Assembly: GCA_033439795.1 (NCBI GenBank)
Contig: JAUTDP010000009.1
Coordinates: 1,426,001 to 1,490,000 of the forward strand
Reading direction: 5' to 3'
Source: Sordaria brevicollis
Lineage: Eukaryota; Ascomycota; Sordariomycetes; Sordariales; Sordariaceae
Length of the DNA stretch: 64,000 nt
Shown: one piece after another, positions 10,401 to 24,412 of the stretch
Layout of the letters: each line of letters starts with the position of its first letter
Position numbering within the stretch: position 1 is the stretch's first letter
Notes under the pieces: generated by a model
Seen by the model: the letters and a program-made list of their open reading frames with translations, nothing else
Database searches by the model: none
What the model was told of the DNA's origin: nothing
Translations under genes and position numbers: made by a program

Positions 10401-12239
10401 CTGGATGGCGAAACCGCGGGTGGTGATGCGGTCCTGGGTGAGACCAAGCTGCTCAAGAGTAGCACCAGCGGCGATCTGAATCTGGGCAGCGACAATGTCG
10501 ATACCAGTAATCTCCTCAGTGATGGTGTGCTCGACCTGGATACGGGGGTTGATCTCGATGAAGTAGTAGCGGTTCTGCTGGTCGACAAGGAACTCAGCGG
10601 TACCGGCGTTGCGGTAGTTGACCGACTTGGCGAGCTTGACGGCATCGGCCAAGATGGCATCGCGGGTCTCGGTGGGAAGGTCCTTGGCGGGAGCAATCTC
10701 GACGACCTTCTGGTGACGACGCTGGACGGAGCAGTCACGCTCGTACAAGTGGACAATGTTGCCGTGGTTGTCACCGAGGAGCTGGACCTCAATGTGCTTG
10801 GGCTTGTCGAGGAAGCGCTCGACGAAGACGGTGCCGTTGCCGAAGGCGCTCTTGGCTTCGGAGGTGGCACGCTCGAAGGACTCCTTCAAGGAAGCCTCAT
10901 CGCGGACGACACGCATACCGCGGCCACCACCGCCATAGGCAGCCTTGATGATGATGGGGAAGCCATACTTGTCGGTGAAGTCCTTGACGGCCTCGAAGGT
11001 GTCGACAGCACCCTCGGTACCAGGGACGACGGGGACACCGGCGGCAATGGCGATCTTGCGGGCAGAGACCTTGTCACCAAGGGCGTCGATGACATCGGGG
11101 GAGGGGCCGATGAACTGAGAAGAAGAGGTTAGCGCTCATGCATTCCCATTGGGCCAACCGCATGAACCCCGCGCTCTAGCTAAGCGCGGTCTGGGCAAAC
11201 TTACGATAAGGCCGGCCTTCTCAACGTTGCGGGCGAACTCGGCGTTCTCAGAGAGGAAACCATAACCTAGGAGGAGAATCAGTACGTGTACGGCCTCAAG
11301 CCCTTCAGCTGACAGGGTCTGTCCTACCAGGATGGATCATCTGGGCGCCATGCTCAACGGCAATCTTGATGATCTCGTCGCCAGCGAGATAAGCACCAAC
11401 GGGGGTGTATTGTCCACGCTTGCCAATGACGTACGCCTCATCGGCCTCTGTTTTCCTAGCATCAGTAACTGTATCTGTGATTGTATCGCACGGCAGCCTA
11501 GGCGCTGGCGCTTGCCTAGGCTAGATCGTCGAAGGGATTTTGAGGGAGGGTAAATCGCGCATACTCTGTCTGTGCATGGAGAGACGGTCCTCATAACTGG
11601 TAAAAGTTAGTAGCTGATCATTGAGAAGTGTGCATTTGGTTTGAGAAGAAGAAATGTGCTTACCTGAAGACAGCAATGGTGTGAAGAGACAGCTCGTGAG
11701 CCTGCGCGGATCTCAAAGTTAGCTATGCAAAGCACACGAAAACATGCACGGCGAAGAGATTGGTACTTACAGTTCTGAAGATCTGTATAGAGAATCGCAT
11801 GTGAGTACAGCTTTCATCTCATGTGTGAGTATTCATGGCGGTTGGACATACACGAATGGCTGAATGTCACTGTTAGCGTACCGCTCGGAAAACATGTGAT
11901 GGGGCAGCTAACGACTTACGAATTTCACCACGGTTGGCAACTGTTTCCCATAGAAAACCAATGTTAGTTCACTGCCCAATACAGCTTCAAAGACCTTTGC
12001 GCGCATAGGTTCGACTGGTCGCGACGCTCTTGCGAGCAGCCGATGACGACCGCGACATCAACCACGCCTCGCCTCTCTCTGTCTCTCTCTATGAAATGCG
12101 ATTGCGACTGACCCAGAATCTTGTTCAACTGCATAATAGTCGAGTTGGCCCTGATGCGGTGGACGGTTTGGGCCTCCTTGGGGACATCGCCCTCCTCGAA
12201 CACCTCCTCATACTGGTCGGCAGGCTTGTCGGAGGCCAT
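7477..12239 (-). CDS. pyc: Pyruvate carboxylase, 11 exons including 8-nt and 12-nt micro-exons
   Basis: ATP- and biotin-dependent carboxylation of pyruvate to oxaloacetate (anaplerosis, gluconeogenesis). Exons, 5' to 3': 12239-12113, 11940-11920, 11859-11852 (8 nt), 11782-11771 (12 nt), 11701-11664, 11596-11565, 11447-11328, 11266-11205, 11114-10268, 9851-7657, 7593-7477. They sum to 3579 nt, exactly 1193 codons (1192 residues), the normal size for the family. All introns are GT-AG. The order is biotin carboxylase (VANRGEIPIR start; ATP-grasp [17 protein letters not shown]), carboxyltransferase ([29 protein letters not shown]) and biotinyl domain with AMKMEM, biotin-lysine near residue 1153. 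The N-terminus is acidic ([20 protein letters not shown]) with no mitochondrial presequence, so a cytosolic enzyme is inferred, as in other filamentous ascomycetes. The 416-nt intron before the 2195-nt exon is unusually long. Confidence 0.97.
9852..10267 (-). other. Unusually long (416 nt) intron of pyruvate carboxylase
   Basis: The donor is C^GTAAGT and the acceptor TTGCAG^CC; splicing restores the conserved ...[15 protein letters not shown]... sequence. The other introns of this gene are 60-172 nt. It contains an 8-bp perfect hairpin (GGACCCAC/GTGGGTCC, 4-nt loop) at 9962-9981. I see no convincing snoRNA box pair or nested open frame. Confidence 0.85.
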
Positions 12240-15200
12240 CTTGACTCAATTGACGCAAGGTCGTGGTTGAAGAGAAGAGAAAAGCTGGTGAGGTAGGGAT
12301 TTTGGAGGGGGAAGCGAGCTACTTGAATCTTGAGGCAATGACGAGGTCGGCGGGGTCTGTCCCGGTGGTGGGGTTATCAGGGTTACGGCGCGACGTGCTG
12401 CAGCCAATACAGCGGCTAGACAGACTAGGCTGGACGGGCTATGTACTGAGTACATAGACAAGCTTACAGAGCTCCGGTTAAATTTGAATGGGTACCTTGC
12501 TGCTCAGACTATACTTTTTAGATAGTACGAACAGGGGGCTGAACTTAAACTGCCAGATATCCAAAGTTCAGGGCTGAGCTTATTAGCAACGGAAACCAGA
12601 ATTTACGTTTCCTATATACACACAACCGTAGAGGGCGGTCCAGAAACTACGGAGAGTGGCACACTGCTTTTCGCCGAACAGAAAAAAAAAGCAAAGAGGG
12701 CAAAAATTGATGGGGGCCAGACAGCTTGAGAAGAGGGACAGGCCTGGACGAGGACGGGGTCTGTGAGGGGATTTCTGTCTAGCGACATGGAAAAGTGAGA
12801 AAGAGTCAGAGAGGCCATCCATGAAGCTCCTCAACCGGAGCGGGACCTAAAAAAATGGTTAAAACTCTACCTAGCTTAAGCAAGGATCCCCGTTGTAAGT
12901 CGACCTGCCAGTCGCATCTCGCAAGCACCTCGTTCATCATCGCTTTGTGGGATCGCTATCATGACTTTGACGGATCGATCCCATGCATCGCTTCCACTTG
13001 CTAAGATTGTCTGTTCCGGCGGCCAGGGGCAAGGAGTGTGTTCACAAGAATCTTGGTGGTGGTGTACATGTACATCTCTCTACAACCAGACCTTCCCACC
13101 CCCAAAAGCGAGTGAACCTCCAGAAGATCCCTAGCCCGACCTCTTTCTTTCTTGTGTCTGCCGCTTCCAAGAATCCCTATCAAGGAAATTCCGCAAAGAC
13201 GGACGGGGGGTCTGGTGACTCAAGCTTGTGACTTGGAACTCACTTATCTCTTCACAAATAGCGCTTTGCAACGGCATGTCATCACACCGCGGAGGTTTGG
13301 GTTGGGATCGTCGGTACTCTGTACTCTGGAGTCTGCGGGGCTCTGGAAGCTGTGCCGCGAAGAGGCCATGCATGCTGCAGTCACTGTTAACGGATGAGCA
13401 TTGTGAAACATCAGCATTGACGAAGCATTACTTTTTCCATACAGACATCAAGTTACTAAAGCCAGACACAGCAGAATGGGGTGCTGAACATCTAGCATAA
13501 TATTTGCCAGAGATGCCAGCCCCGAACGGGAACCCCGCATCTGGAGAATGGCTTTATCACACCTGTTATCGAACTCATCCCACTAGTTCATTATGCTTCT
13601 TCGTGTAGCTTGTGGTGACGATGATCAGTCAGATAGATTTTCAACATTGTTGGGGAGGTCTCACCAACCATGGATCAAGAAGCAATTTGACGTGGGTGGT
13701 TGATGAGAAAGCCAGCCGCCGGCCAGCAATGGCAAGTGGGGGGCTCCTTCGGCGCCCGTGCTGGTCGGGGGCCGGCGGCGGGGATGGACATCGAACTGGA
13801 TGGGTCAATCCGGGAGCTGTCATTGGTTCGGACGGTGCCAGGCCGGCAGACCCATTGCACATCGCGAAGACGCCGAAGAGAGATCAGGGCACAGGCAGGC
13901 ACAGCAGGACTTCATAACTTCCCATCCACTCGAACACATGCATCGTCGGCATCAGTGGCAGCGCGAAAAACGTCCCCCAAACTCCATCGCAAATTTCTGA
14001 AAGTATCGGTACTTCGGGCCTTTTTTGGCTGCTGTCTTTTATGGATCCCGTCCATCACCCCAACCATCCTGCCTCGTTACCCCACCCCCAATTCGGAGAC
14101 CCCATGTGGGTTTTTTATTGAGGTTATTTTCACTCCCAGTTCACAGTCTGCGTAGCCCGAGAAGAGAGTCCTGAGGCTATTCGCACACCAAAATCCTGCG
14201 GTTTTGGGATCCAAGAACCTTGCGGGCGTGCACCCCCTGCCACGCCTACTGACACTGTGGGATCCGAGGGCTCGCTTCCTGTAACTTTTTTGGTTTGACA
14301 GACGCAACCCGGCGGTGCGACACCGGAGGCTGGATGATCCAGGGTTCTGAAATGGGATTGGTATAACTCTTAAAATGACGGTCCTGCCCTGGATTTTTCC
14401 TTTCCGCTATATATCAATACCTATGTTGTTTGAGTCATAACAACTAGTTGGGAGCTCATGGTTCGAGAGTCTTCCGATCTCTCAACCTAAGTTGGCTATA
14501 TGTTGACCCTGGGAACAACCAGTTCAGCTCTCGAAAGACACAAGAATCCGACCAGAGCTAGACCGGCACAAGCCCGCGAGGCCAATTTCTCCAACTCCTG
14601 GGGTGAAACACGATTGGCCCACAAGATCATCTGATAGATCTTGCTACCGATCTCCTCATGCTCTCGCATCTCACCAACAACCGAGGATAACCACGACCGA
14701 TTTTCGTTCTCTCACAGCTGTTTCGGCTGTTGACGATCTCCAGGGTTACGTCTGGGGAAAAGGAAGTCTCACTATAGGTTAGACAGGTTGGATGAGCGAC
14801 GAGTCCCCTAGCTATTTTCGTCCAAACTCTCACTTACACTGGTTGTTGGAAAGTCTTGGCGGAGGTTTCTTAATTGAGGATTGCCTATTGGCTCGGGCGA
14901 CGGCGATGCTACACTACGTACAACTTCAAACCGTCAATATCCATGAACTACTATACAACATCTTAACGATAGTTTTGTTTCGGTATTGAGGGACCTCATA
15001 TTGACAACTTTGCTTCTCATGCCTGTACATGTTAGAGACGGCCTTCCCATTTCCAAATGGTAACTATAACCTCGTAAGAGACAAACACGAAATATCCAGC
15101 CACAAGTTATTGCTACAGCATCTGCTACAAAGATTCTCAACATATCACCAGCAAACAAGCCTCACTCATCATATGCCATTCTCGAGACACCGCTACTATT

Positions 15201-16439
15201 CCATCATAGCCAAGCAACTCATTACATATAGTCTATCAGATCCTCTTGATCACAAGACCCTTAGCCGTTCACACGTTTAGACCAGCCAAGAAGACTTGTT
15301 TCCTACGTACGGGGTACGAAGTCAGGCCCCTTCCATTTCCCCATCCCACAACGGGACCGTTTACCCCGACCGAGTTGAACAACAACGGAAACGACGTCAA
15401 TTCCAAGATACCACAGCTTCACTTTTGTCCAACGAATCTGCAGCATTACCTGCTGTACCTACCAACGAAGTCGATCACTGGAGCCTCGATACTGTACCCC
15501 TCTCAAAAGTGTCAAACTCACTGCTCGGGCAAAGTGAGGCTCCAATCAGCCCTGCAGATCTTGTCTCCTTCCCCCTTACACTACTTCCAGTTCCCTGGCT
15601 TTCCTAGCAAAAAAAGGCTGCAAAGCTAAGAAACAAAGTCCACAAAGTCCACCCCAGGTTTTAGCCGGCTCAGGAAGGTGCCCCTGTGGATTGTGTTACA
15701 TACTTATTTTTATGGGGTACACCCACAATCCGTCTTCTTTAGTCGGTTTCCGTGTTATGTACATACCCGGGGAAAGTGTGGGAAAGGAGACTGGAGTGTG
15801 TGTGGGCGGCGGGCGGCGCGGGAACGGGATGTTTCGCGGGGACGTTCGGTTCGTTTCGTTGCAAAACATGTGGTTCGGGCGGGGCCGGAATGCGGATTTA
15901 TAGGTATGGGCACTTTTTACGACACAACGTACTTCCTCGGTTACATACCCGGTACATACGGAATCTACGGCCACACGACCACGATTTTGACATGTTTCGG
16001 TGGATGTTCTCTGCCTTTTTATTTTTATTTACCGCTGTCAATAAACTGGAAGTACTGGTACTTGCAACGGATTGTTGGACCCCTAACCCAATGTCAAATG
16101 TACATGCCTAAGATACTACATACATATCTCCGTCGGCTTGCGAATATGTACCCCTTCCTACGCCGAGGTCGGTTCCGAAAAGCCCACGATGAACAATAAC
16201 GTTTATGTTCACTGCCGACTTACACGGAGTTCTGTGGGCTTTCCATTCTACTATCCACTTTGTACCTCGGAATAACAGTAGCTCACTCTCATACGGCCCT
16301 AGAGTTGAGTAAACATCAACACATATTCCATACACCGCTCCTTAACCGGATTACGAGAGATAAGACCTCATGACTTTCAGAACCAGCAGTCGTCGACAAA
16401 CCCCAAGCCAACTAGGGGTCGATAGATACCGTAAATGAT
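12240..16439. other. 4.2-kb gene-poor segment between pyruvate carboxylase and the RIP block
   Basis: The left end is the pyruvate carboxylase promoter and 5' UTR. The remainder has ordinary base composition but only short frames without family character, such as 13700-14155 and 15678-16199 on the plus strand. A tRNA T-arm-like hairpin at about 13508-13543 has no matching acceptor stem. From about 16.4 kb the sequence becomes AT-rich as it enters the RIP-mutated block. Confidence 0.45.
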
Positions 16440-16874
16440 GGATTTTTTCATTTATTTACCATTCCGAATAATTACCGCTATTTCCATAGCCCGTGCACTA
16501 GTCCGTGCCACCTCCTCTCTAGGTATACAATCTGGCTATCTATGTACTTTTCAATATACCGACGAGCTTCCTAGATTCCCCTTAATAAATATAATCCTCG
16601 TAATTATTATTAGTTACGATAATTATCCCTACCCTTAACGTTACGATTTCGTTCGCGATGCCTCTAGTCTGATAAGGAAGAAATTAAATTATTATTAATA
16701 AATTCGATTTGGAGAATTAATTAAATAGAGCGTATTAAATAGCTACTTATAAATATTATTACTGGTAATACGCATTCAACGTTACCTAAATAGGCCGTTA
16801 CCTTATAGAATATTAGGCGTATTAATTATATTATATACGGCGGTAAATAGAAAATTAAAAGGATATATATTATT

Positions 16875-17160
16875 TATAAAGTTACAAGTACGAGAGGGTG
16901 AGAGCAGGTCGCACAAGGTAGGTTTATTCTAAGAGAAAGACTTTAGCCTAGCCAAATACAAATCTCTAACCAAGAGCTATCCTTTTTTATATTTATATAC
17001 TTCCTTATAGGTCCGGAACAATCGGCGCCCGGACTCTGAAATCCTTTCCTCCCTATTATATTTTACTATCTTTATTTTATCCGCTATTTTATCCGTCGTC
17101 CTAAGCTACTATACCCTAATTATATAAATCCCCCTAAGCCTTTTTAATAATACCCTTATA
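16875..17160 (-). repeat. 3' LTR of retrotransposon A
   Basis: 286 bp, pairing gap-free with 24413-24698; the differences I see are mainly C/T and G/A transitions. The outer (left) end retains un-mutated sequence (ACAAGTACGAGAGGGTGAGA) while the internal copy reads ATAAGTACGAGAGGGTAAAC at the same place. The inner end borders the polypurine tract. Confidence 0.93.
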
Positions 17161-20100
17161 ATTATCCCCCTCCTTAAAAGCTATAATCCTTTATAATTCT
17201 AATATTAATTATTACAATTCGTAGAAAACTTTATTTCCTATTTTAAAAAACCCTATTTTCTATTCGTATATTACGCTACGCTTCGGTTCTATTATACTAT
17301 TTAATTATTTATTCTTATTATATTATTTAATTATCTATTTTTATTTTATACATTAGCGTTACTCCCCCCCTTAATTAATTTAATCTTTAAATTATATTAT
17401 TATATAATAATTATTATAATACCCGTAGGGGCGATATTTCTACGCTAAACGGTTTTACTAAAAGATTTAAAAACCGACCGGCGATATTTATATTAATATA
17501 TCGAATAAAGTAATAATCCCTATTTATTCCGGTTATTTATACTATATTAATATTTTTACGCTTACCGGCCGTAATATTACGGTAATTAATCGGTTTTACG
17601 GTTAATATTCGCCCTTTAGGGCTATTACCGGGTTTTTAGAAGCTAATTCCGAAACGGTTTAACTTTTATATATTATACGCTTTATTTACTATTTTAATAT
17701 TCTTTTCCCTTCGCGTCCTTTCCCCGGATAGAAAATATTTTGCTCTAAATAATTAAAAATTTCGAAAGAATTTTAAAATAGGATAGAAATTCTATCCCGA
17801 ATTAGGATTGGAATTTTATCCAAAATCGGTTTTAAAGTTTAACCCAAATTACCTTTCCTTTTTTTAAAATTAAGCCTTTATAATCCTTAGAATATAGGGA
17901 AGGATTTATTAACTTTAATCGGTTAGCCGGGTTATTAAAAACCCTAATATATATTAATTATTTCCGGAAGCCGGAAATATTTTAAGCTATATCGTCGATT
18001 AACGATTATTTATTTTACGTAATTATTAATTTATTATATTTCCTTCGTTTAAAGAATTTTATTAATATTTATACTTATTAATCGAATTATAAACCTCTTT
18101 ATAATTTAAATCGCCGTAATTATATTAAACCGGGCAACCTTTAACGCCGCTTATAAATAAACGTTAAAAAGAAATTTACCGATTAATTCTAAATCCTCCC
18201 AATTTAATTATTTTATCTTTATCGGACGGAAAATCTTTAATTTAATAGAAAGTATTAGAACGGCTCTCTTTTTAATATATTGGAATTTTTCTAATCCTAA
18301 TAAGGAATTTACCGGCTAATTTAAATTCTCCTAATTTAATTATCTTATCCTTATTGGATAGAAAATCCTTAGTTTAATAAGAAATATTAAAGCGGCTCTC
18401 CCCTTAATATATCGAATTCTCTATAATTTTAATAAAAAATCTATTAATTATTTTAAATCCTTTTAATTTAATTATTTATCTTTATTGGATAGGGAATTCC
18501 CGGTTTAATAAAAATATTAAAAAAACTCTTTTTCCGGTTTTTAATATTCGAATTCTTTAAATTCTTCGTAGCTTTAATTCGCGGCTCGGTACGGCTACTT
18601 TCCTAATTAATATTATATCAAAATATCTAAAATTGGATTACTAATCCCCGGGTACTTTACTTCTAATATAAATTACTTTTAATTTATCCTATTGTATAAA
18701 TTTTCCGCCGGCGATAATATTCCTTTTTTTATTAATAAATAAACTTTTAATTCCTATCCCCGTTAAAGTATATAATAATTATTCGTTTATTAAATTTTAT
18801 ATATAACGTTTCGTATTATATTTAATACTTATTATTTTTTATAATTGTAAAATAATAAATTCTTATTATATTATTTATATTAATTATTCTATTTCTTATA
18901 ATACTTTTATTTAACTTTCTAATATTTAAAGAGCCCCTTTTATATATTTTCGAAATATTCTTTAAATTCCTAAATATTATATTTTACAGGCTACCCTACT
19001 TACTTAATTAAAAACCTTTAATTTATACCTACTCTTTAATAATTTACAATTTCTTTAATTTCCTACTCCTCCTATTTATCGTATAATTCCGGTAATAGTA
19101 TTTTATAATTTCTATTTTCTTTACCCTTTTAAAATTCTAATAAATTAATTAAAAAAACGTTATATATCCGGTTATATTATATCGGTAAAATTATTTAATA
19201 CGCTTAAGAATTAATTTTCTTTAATATTTTAATTTTAATATATGTAAATACTAATTTCCTATTTTTAAATCGGAAATTCTTAATTAATAAATTTATAATA
19301 TCGCCCAATTAAAATTCGATTAGCGTATACCTTTTATTATACCCCTTCTTTTATACTTTTATTGTTTAATTTTAATAACGCCGTATTACTTTACGAATTT
19401 CCTCCAATTTCTATAATCGCTCCTTTACGCTTTAAATTTTAATAGGATTCTACCCCTCAATATATTCGATTATATATAAATAATAATTATATAAAGCTTT
19501 AAACGGTAAAACCCTTATAATTATATACGTAGAATTATTATACGCGAACTCCGCTTCTGGGAATTCCCTATTTTAAAATATAGGGTTGCTTTTTAAAATT
19601 CGAATATATAAAGTCTTCTTAATAATTTAATATAAACGTTCCGTTTATTTATTTATCTACGGGTAGAATATAATAAATAATCTTCGTAAAATCCTATATA
19701 TTTTAATAAATTCCTTCTTAAATTCGCTAATAAATAATTTATCCCTATTATTTATAATTTTCAATAATAAATTAAATCGGCACTTTATATATTTATATAA
19801 TAAAAACGCTATAAAAATTATATTAAGCGTTTTAATAAAAAGTATAAATAAAACTATTTTAATAAATCGGTTTATAATTATTAGAATAACGTTATATATC
19901 TTCCTATCGGCCTTTTAATTTAACGGAAAGCCGGTAATAAAATCGATATTAATTTTTTAAAAAAGTTATTCGGGTATTAATAAAGATTAGAAATCTCCGT
20001 AAAATCGGTATCGGGGTTTTTAAATCCCCTAATATAATTTATACTTTATAATATATTCCCAAACGTTTTATATAAGGCCCTCCTAATAGAATTTCCTTTT

Positions 20101-23100
20101 AATAAATTCTAAAGTCTTAAATATATTTATATAACCGGCCCTTAAATTATTATAATAAGAGTATAAAATTTCTTTATAAAATAATCCTTCTTTAAAAATT
20201 ATTAACTATTCTTTAAAATAAAGAACCCTTTAATTATTTAATTTATATCCCCCGATTATAATCCCTTTAAATTAAATAATTATTATTTATTCGGCCAAAT
20301 CTAAATCTTTAAATTAAAATCCCTTTATAATAATATAAAATTCCCGGCTCGTTAAAGGTACTTAAAGGATTTTTCGGTATATTATCTTTTTTACGATTTT
20401 ACGTAATAAAATTTAAAAGAACGTTCTTTTTATTAATTATATTAATAAAATATTTTTTATAATAATAATAGATTACGTTATTTATCGAATTTATTTAACG
20501 AAGGCGTAAATTATAAATTTCTCTTTATACCGGTATGGAATTTTAGAATTTAATTACTTTCTAATTATATTTAATAATTCTAAAATAAAGCCTAATTTCT
20601 TTTAAAGGGTCGGTAAAACGTCGCTATAGGCTATATCCCCTTTTATATAATTTAACCTCCTAAATAAATTATTTACTAAATTCGTTTTCCCCGATTAATA
20701 TTTTATTTCGAAATTGAATTAAAATAATTAATAAATTTAACGAATTAGCCTTCTATGTAAATTACTCGCCGGCGATTTTATAATACTTTTTAACGCTTTA
20801 TAATTTATAAATATTATTAATAATTCTAAAAATCCTTTTAAATAATATACTTAATAATTTAAATTAATTAGAATAGTAAATAATTCTTATTAATCCGTAT
20901 ATTACCGTTATTTTACGTTTATTAATTTTTTAAAAAAGAACGCTACGGGGTATTAAATATTTCCTATAAATTATAATAAAATTCCTAAAATAGCCCTCTA
21001 CGAAGCGTTTATTTCAATTTTAATCTTTTTAATTAAATCCTAATAACGAAAAATCGGTACCATTATAAACGCTTCCTTTAAGGCCTAGAATATTTTATCG
21101 GCCTCTTTAATTTAATAAAATACGCCTAATTTCCGCCTATTCTTACTCCCTTTTAATAAATTAATAATAAGCCCTATTATATAAAAATACTAATATACGA
21201 ACTGTTGGTAAAAATTAATAAATTTTAAAAATATTTAAATATTATAGAAGAATTTAGGCGTTAATTACTCCTAAACCGCCTTCACCCATTCGGGATTTAT
21301 TATTACCCCTTTTATAATAATTTAATAACCGAAGAAATCGATATAATTTTTATAAAATTCGTATTTAAATACTTTTATAAAAAGCTAAATAATATACAAA
21401 CGTTCGAAAATTAAATAGAAATATTTATTATATTCTTCCTTAAAATTCGAATAAATTAAAATATTATTAAAATACATTACGTAAATATAATTAATAAATC
21501 TTACGAATATTTTATATATATATATTTAAAATATAGCGGGTATATTTATAAGCCCGAACGGTATTATTATATATTCGAAATAATTATACTACGTTTTAAA
21601 AACGGTCTTCTATTAATCCCCTTTTTTAATTCGGATTTAATAATACGCTTCGTATAAATTAATTTTAAAAAATACTTTAATACCGATTATTCGATTTATT
21701 AATTCGCTAATTAATAATAATAAATATCGATTTTTAATAATAATTTTATTTAATCCCTAATAATTAATATATAATCGTAACGTACCGTCTTTTTTAAATA
21801 TAAATAAAATCGGTATCTTAATAGAATTTTAAAAATAACGGATATAATTAATTTATAAATTCTCCTCTAAATATTCGTATAGCGTTTTTAATTACGTAAT
21901 AAATAAAGGGTAAATAAGGATATTTAATACTTCCTCCCCTTCTTTAAAAATAATTTTATATTTAACGTTTAATAATTATAATAACGCTTTAACTTTTTTT
22001 TTAAAAAATATATCTTTAAACCCTTTTAACGTTAGGGGAATATTATCCGCTATACTTTCGAGCGGCTCTTTATTTTCGTTTACGTTTTTAAAATCCGGCT
22101 TTAGTAAATTATATACTAAAATTAAATTAATGATATAAATTCGGTTACTATATATTACTTTACGCATAAGAATTATAATATTAATAAAGGGTACTTTTTT
22201 AAATTTAAATTCGTTTTTATTAATATATATGATAATACCTTTAAAATTTATACCCGGCATAAATAATAATAATAATAATATTTAACTATCTCTTCGGATT
22301 GTATAGAATAATTAAATAAATTCTCTTTCCTAACCCTTTTAATCCTTTAAAATAAATATTAATTTATATATTTTATAGTAACGTATTTCTTTATTATTCG
22401 TACTCATTAAAATAAATAAAATATTAATTTCTATTTTTTTTAATTTATATTTCTTTGCAAAATTTTTATATATAATATTAACCTTTACTTTTAAATCTAA
22501 ATTTATATATTCTTTTAATCGGCGACCCCTTAACGTAATTAATATTATAGAAATTTTGCCTAACCTATTTCTTCTAACCGTTTTAAAATTATTAACCTTA
22601 TCGAACGACGGCTCTTCTATAGAGTTTAACCTTTTACTAACTCTTCGATATCTAAAATATAATTATCTTTTTTATTATTACTACGTTTAATATTTTATTC
22701 GGTAATTACGTTTTAAATGGCAATTTTCTCTTTCAATTAATTTTAATTATTTATCTTTTTATATTTCGTATAATTATAAACGTAATATCCTTTATTTCTA
22801 TAATTATAATAATTTAAACTAGATTTATTATTACCCCTATTTTATTTATTAAAGGATTAATCTCTCTTACGGCTTTTATACCCTCTAGAATCGCAATCTT
22901 AATTATAGTCCCAATTATAATTTTAATTACAATCCTTATTATAATTAAAACGTTCGTTATTCGAAGACCCTTTATAATATAAAGATTATTCGTTATAACG
23001 ACCTCTATTTATTTTATCCTTCGGGGTTTATTTTTTATTTTTAAATTTAATTTATTAATTTATTACCTTCGAAATAATTTTTACCGAATTATCGATAAGG

Positions 23101-24412
23101 ATTTAATATATATAGAAATAATTATATATATCCTTCTTTAACCGGAAGAAGAAATTATATACCGATTATTTATTTACAATAACGTTCTTACTAAACCGTC
23201 GGTAATTATATTAATATTAATCTTATGATTTCTATAAATCCTTATTATCGTTTTAATATATAAAAAATAATTATTCTTTAATATTAAATTCGTAAATTTC
23301 GAAAGTAATATATTTTTTATAAATAAACTTTAGGAATTTTTCCTATATTATAGGTCGCTTTTAATTTTTATCGTTAAAAAGGGTAATAGAATATATACGC
23401 TACGAAATAACTATAGAATTATCGGCCTTAAAGAAAGCTTATTAAATAAATTAATAAATATTAATACTTTTACGAATTTAATTATTATTTTTAATACCGT
23501 CGATTTAATCTTCAATTTTAACGTTCGTATTATTCGTCATTAATTTACGAATATTATACGTAAGGGGACGTAAATAGGATTCTTTATCTCCCTAACTTAT
23601 AATTTTCTATATAAATTATAATAATATTTATAGGAATTATAATATTATTTCTATAAATTTTTAACGTTCGCGCCGTCTTATACGCTTATATTCGCAAAAT
23701 ATTCACTATTTATAACGCTCTTACGCGGGGGAAAAATTATTAAAATAACCGGATTGGTCGGATTAAGCGGATAAGGAGTAGGAGCGGGTCCGAGAACGGG
23801 AATGGGCGTAAAATTAAAAACGGGAATAAGAATAAAAACGAAAACGGGATTAAAAATATTCGCTTAATAAACGGTTATATACGGATAAGGAATGGTTACG
23901 CTGATTAAACCTTAAAGGGCTCCTATTCTAATAAAATTCTAATTATAATTATTATTCTACTTTATTAATATAATACTCCCTCTATTAATAAGGGCTCTTA
24001 GAATAATAATAATTAAAAATATATAAATTCCTTATTAAATATTACTTTTTAAATTATATTTAAATTTCTTATTGAAAATTACCTTCGGCTTCTTCGCGTA
24101 ATATAAATTCGGATTATAATTTATTATTATTAATATTATTATATTTATCGCCGGGATTTTTTAGGGCGGTATTATTTTCGGGTTCGTAAGACGCCGCTTC
24201 GTAATTATCTTCCCCGTATTTATCGGCAACCCCTTTATTAACGGGATTTTTAATTATATTATTAATAATACGTAAATAATTATACGTTTCTTATATTAGG
24301 CTTATATTATTTTTATAGCGAGAATTAATAGCGCCTTTTCCGTACGAATTCTCTTTATATTTATTAATTATATTTACGGCCTTCGTTAACGGAATCGTAG
24401 AAGTTAAAGAAT
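17161..24412 (-). pseudogene. RIP-destroyed gag-pol of retrotransposon A
   Basis: No intact frame, but protein traces survive on the minus strand. At 22811-22770 a CX2CX4HX4C Gag zinc knuckle is recognisable by spacing, with all three Cys and the His changed to Tyr (TGY to TAT, CAY to TAY). At 22260-21976 a 94-codon stretch leads into KYDFKIIFKEGEE and YPLFITKLKTLYEYLEENL, the typical N-terminus of a Ty3/gypsy reverse transcriptase. At 21480-21448 the catalytic motif reads VMYFNNILIYS, where YxDD has become YFNN. The Asp-to-Asn and Cys-to-Tyr changes are G-to-A on the coding strand, as RIP predicts, and mean the element could not encode active enzyme. RNase H and integrase should lie at about 21.3-18 kb but are too degraded for me to place. 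Confidence 0.85.

Noticed and set aside
13500..13560. tRNA T-arm-like hairpin (CCAGA...GATGC/GCATCTGG)
   Set aside because: No matching acceptor, D-arm or anticodon arm in the expected positions.
13700..14155. 151-codon plus-strand frame
   Set aside because: Overlaps other frames of similar quality. No family character, and Arg/Pro/Ser composition typical of random GC-rich DNA.
15678..16199. 173-codon plus-strand frame with Tyr/Phe-rich segments
   Set aside because: Several overlapping frames in the same interval have the same appearance. No recognisable domain, start context or intron structure.
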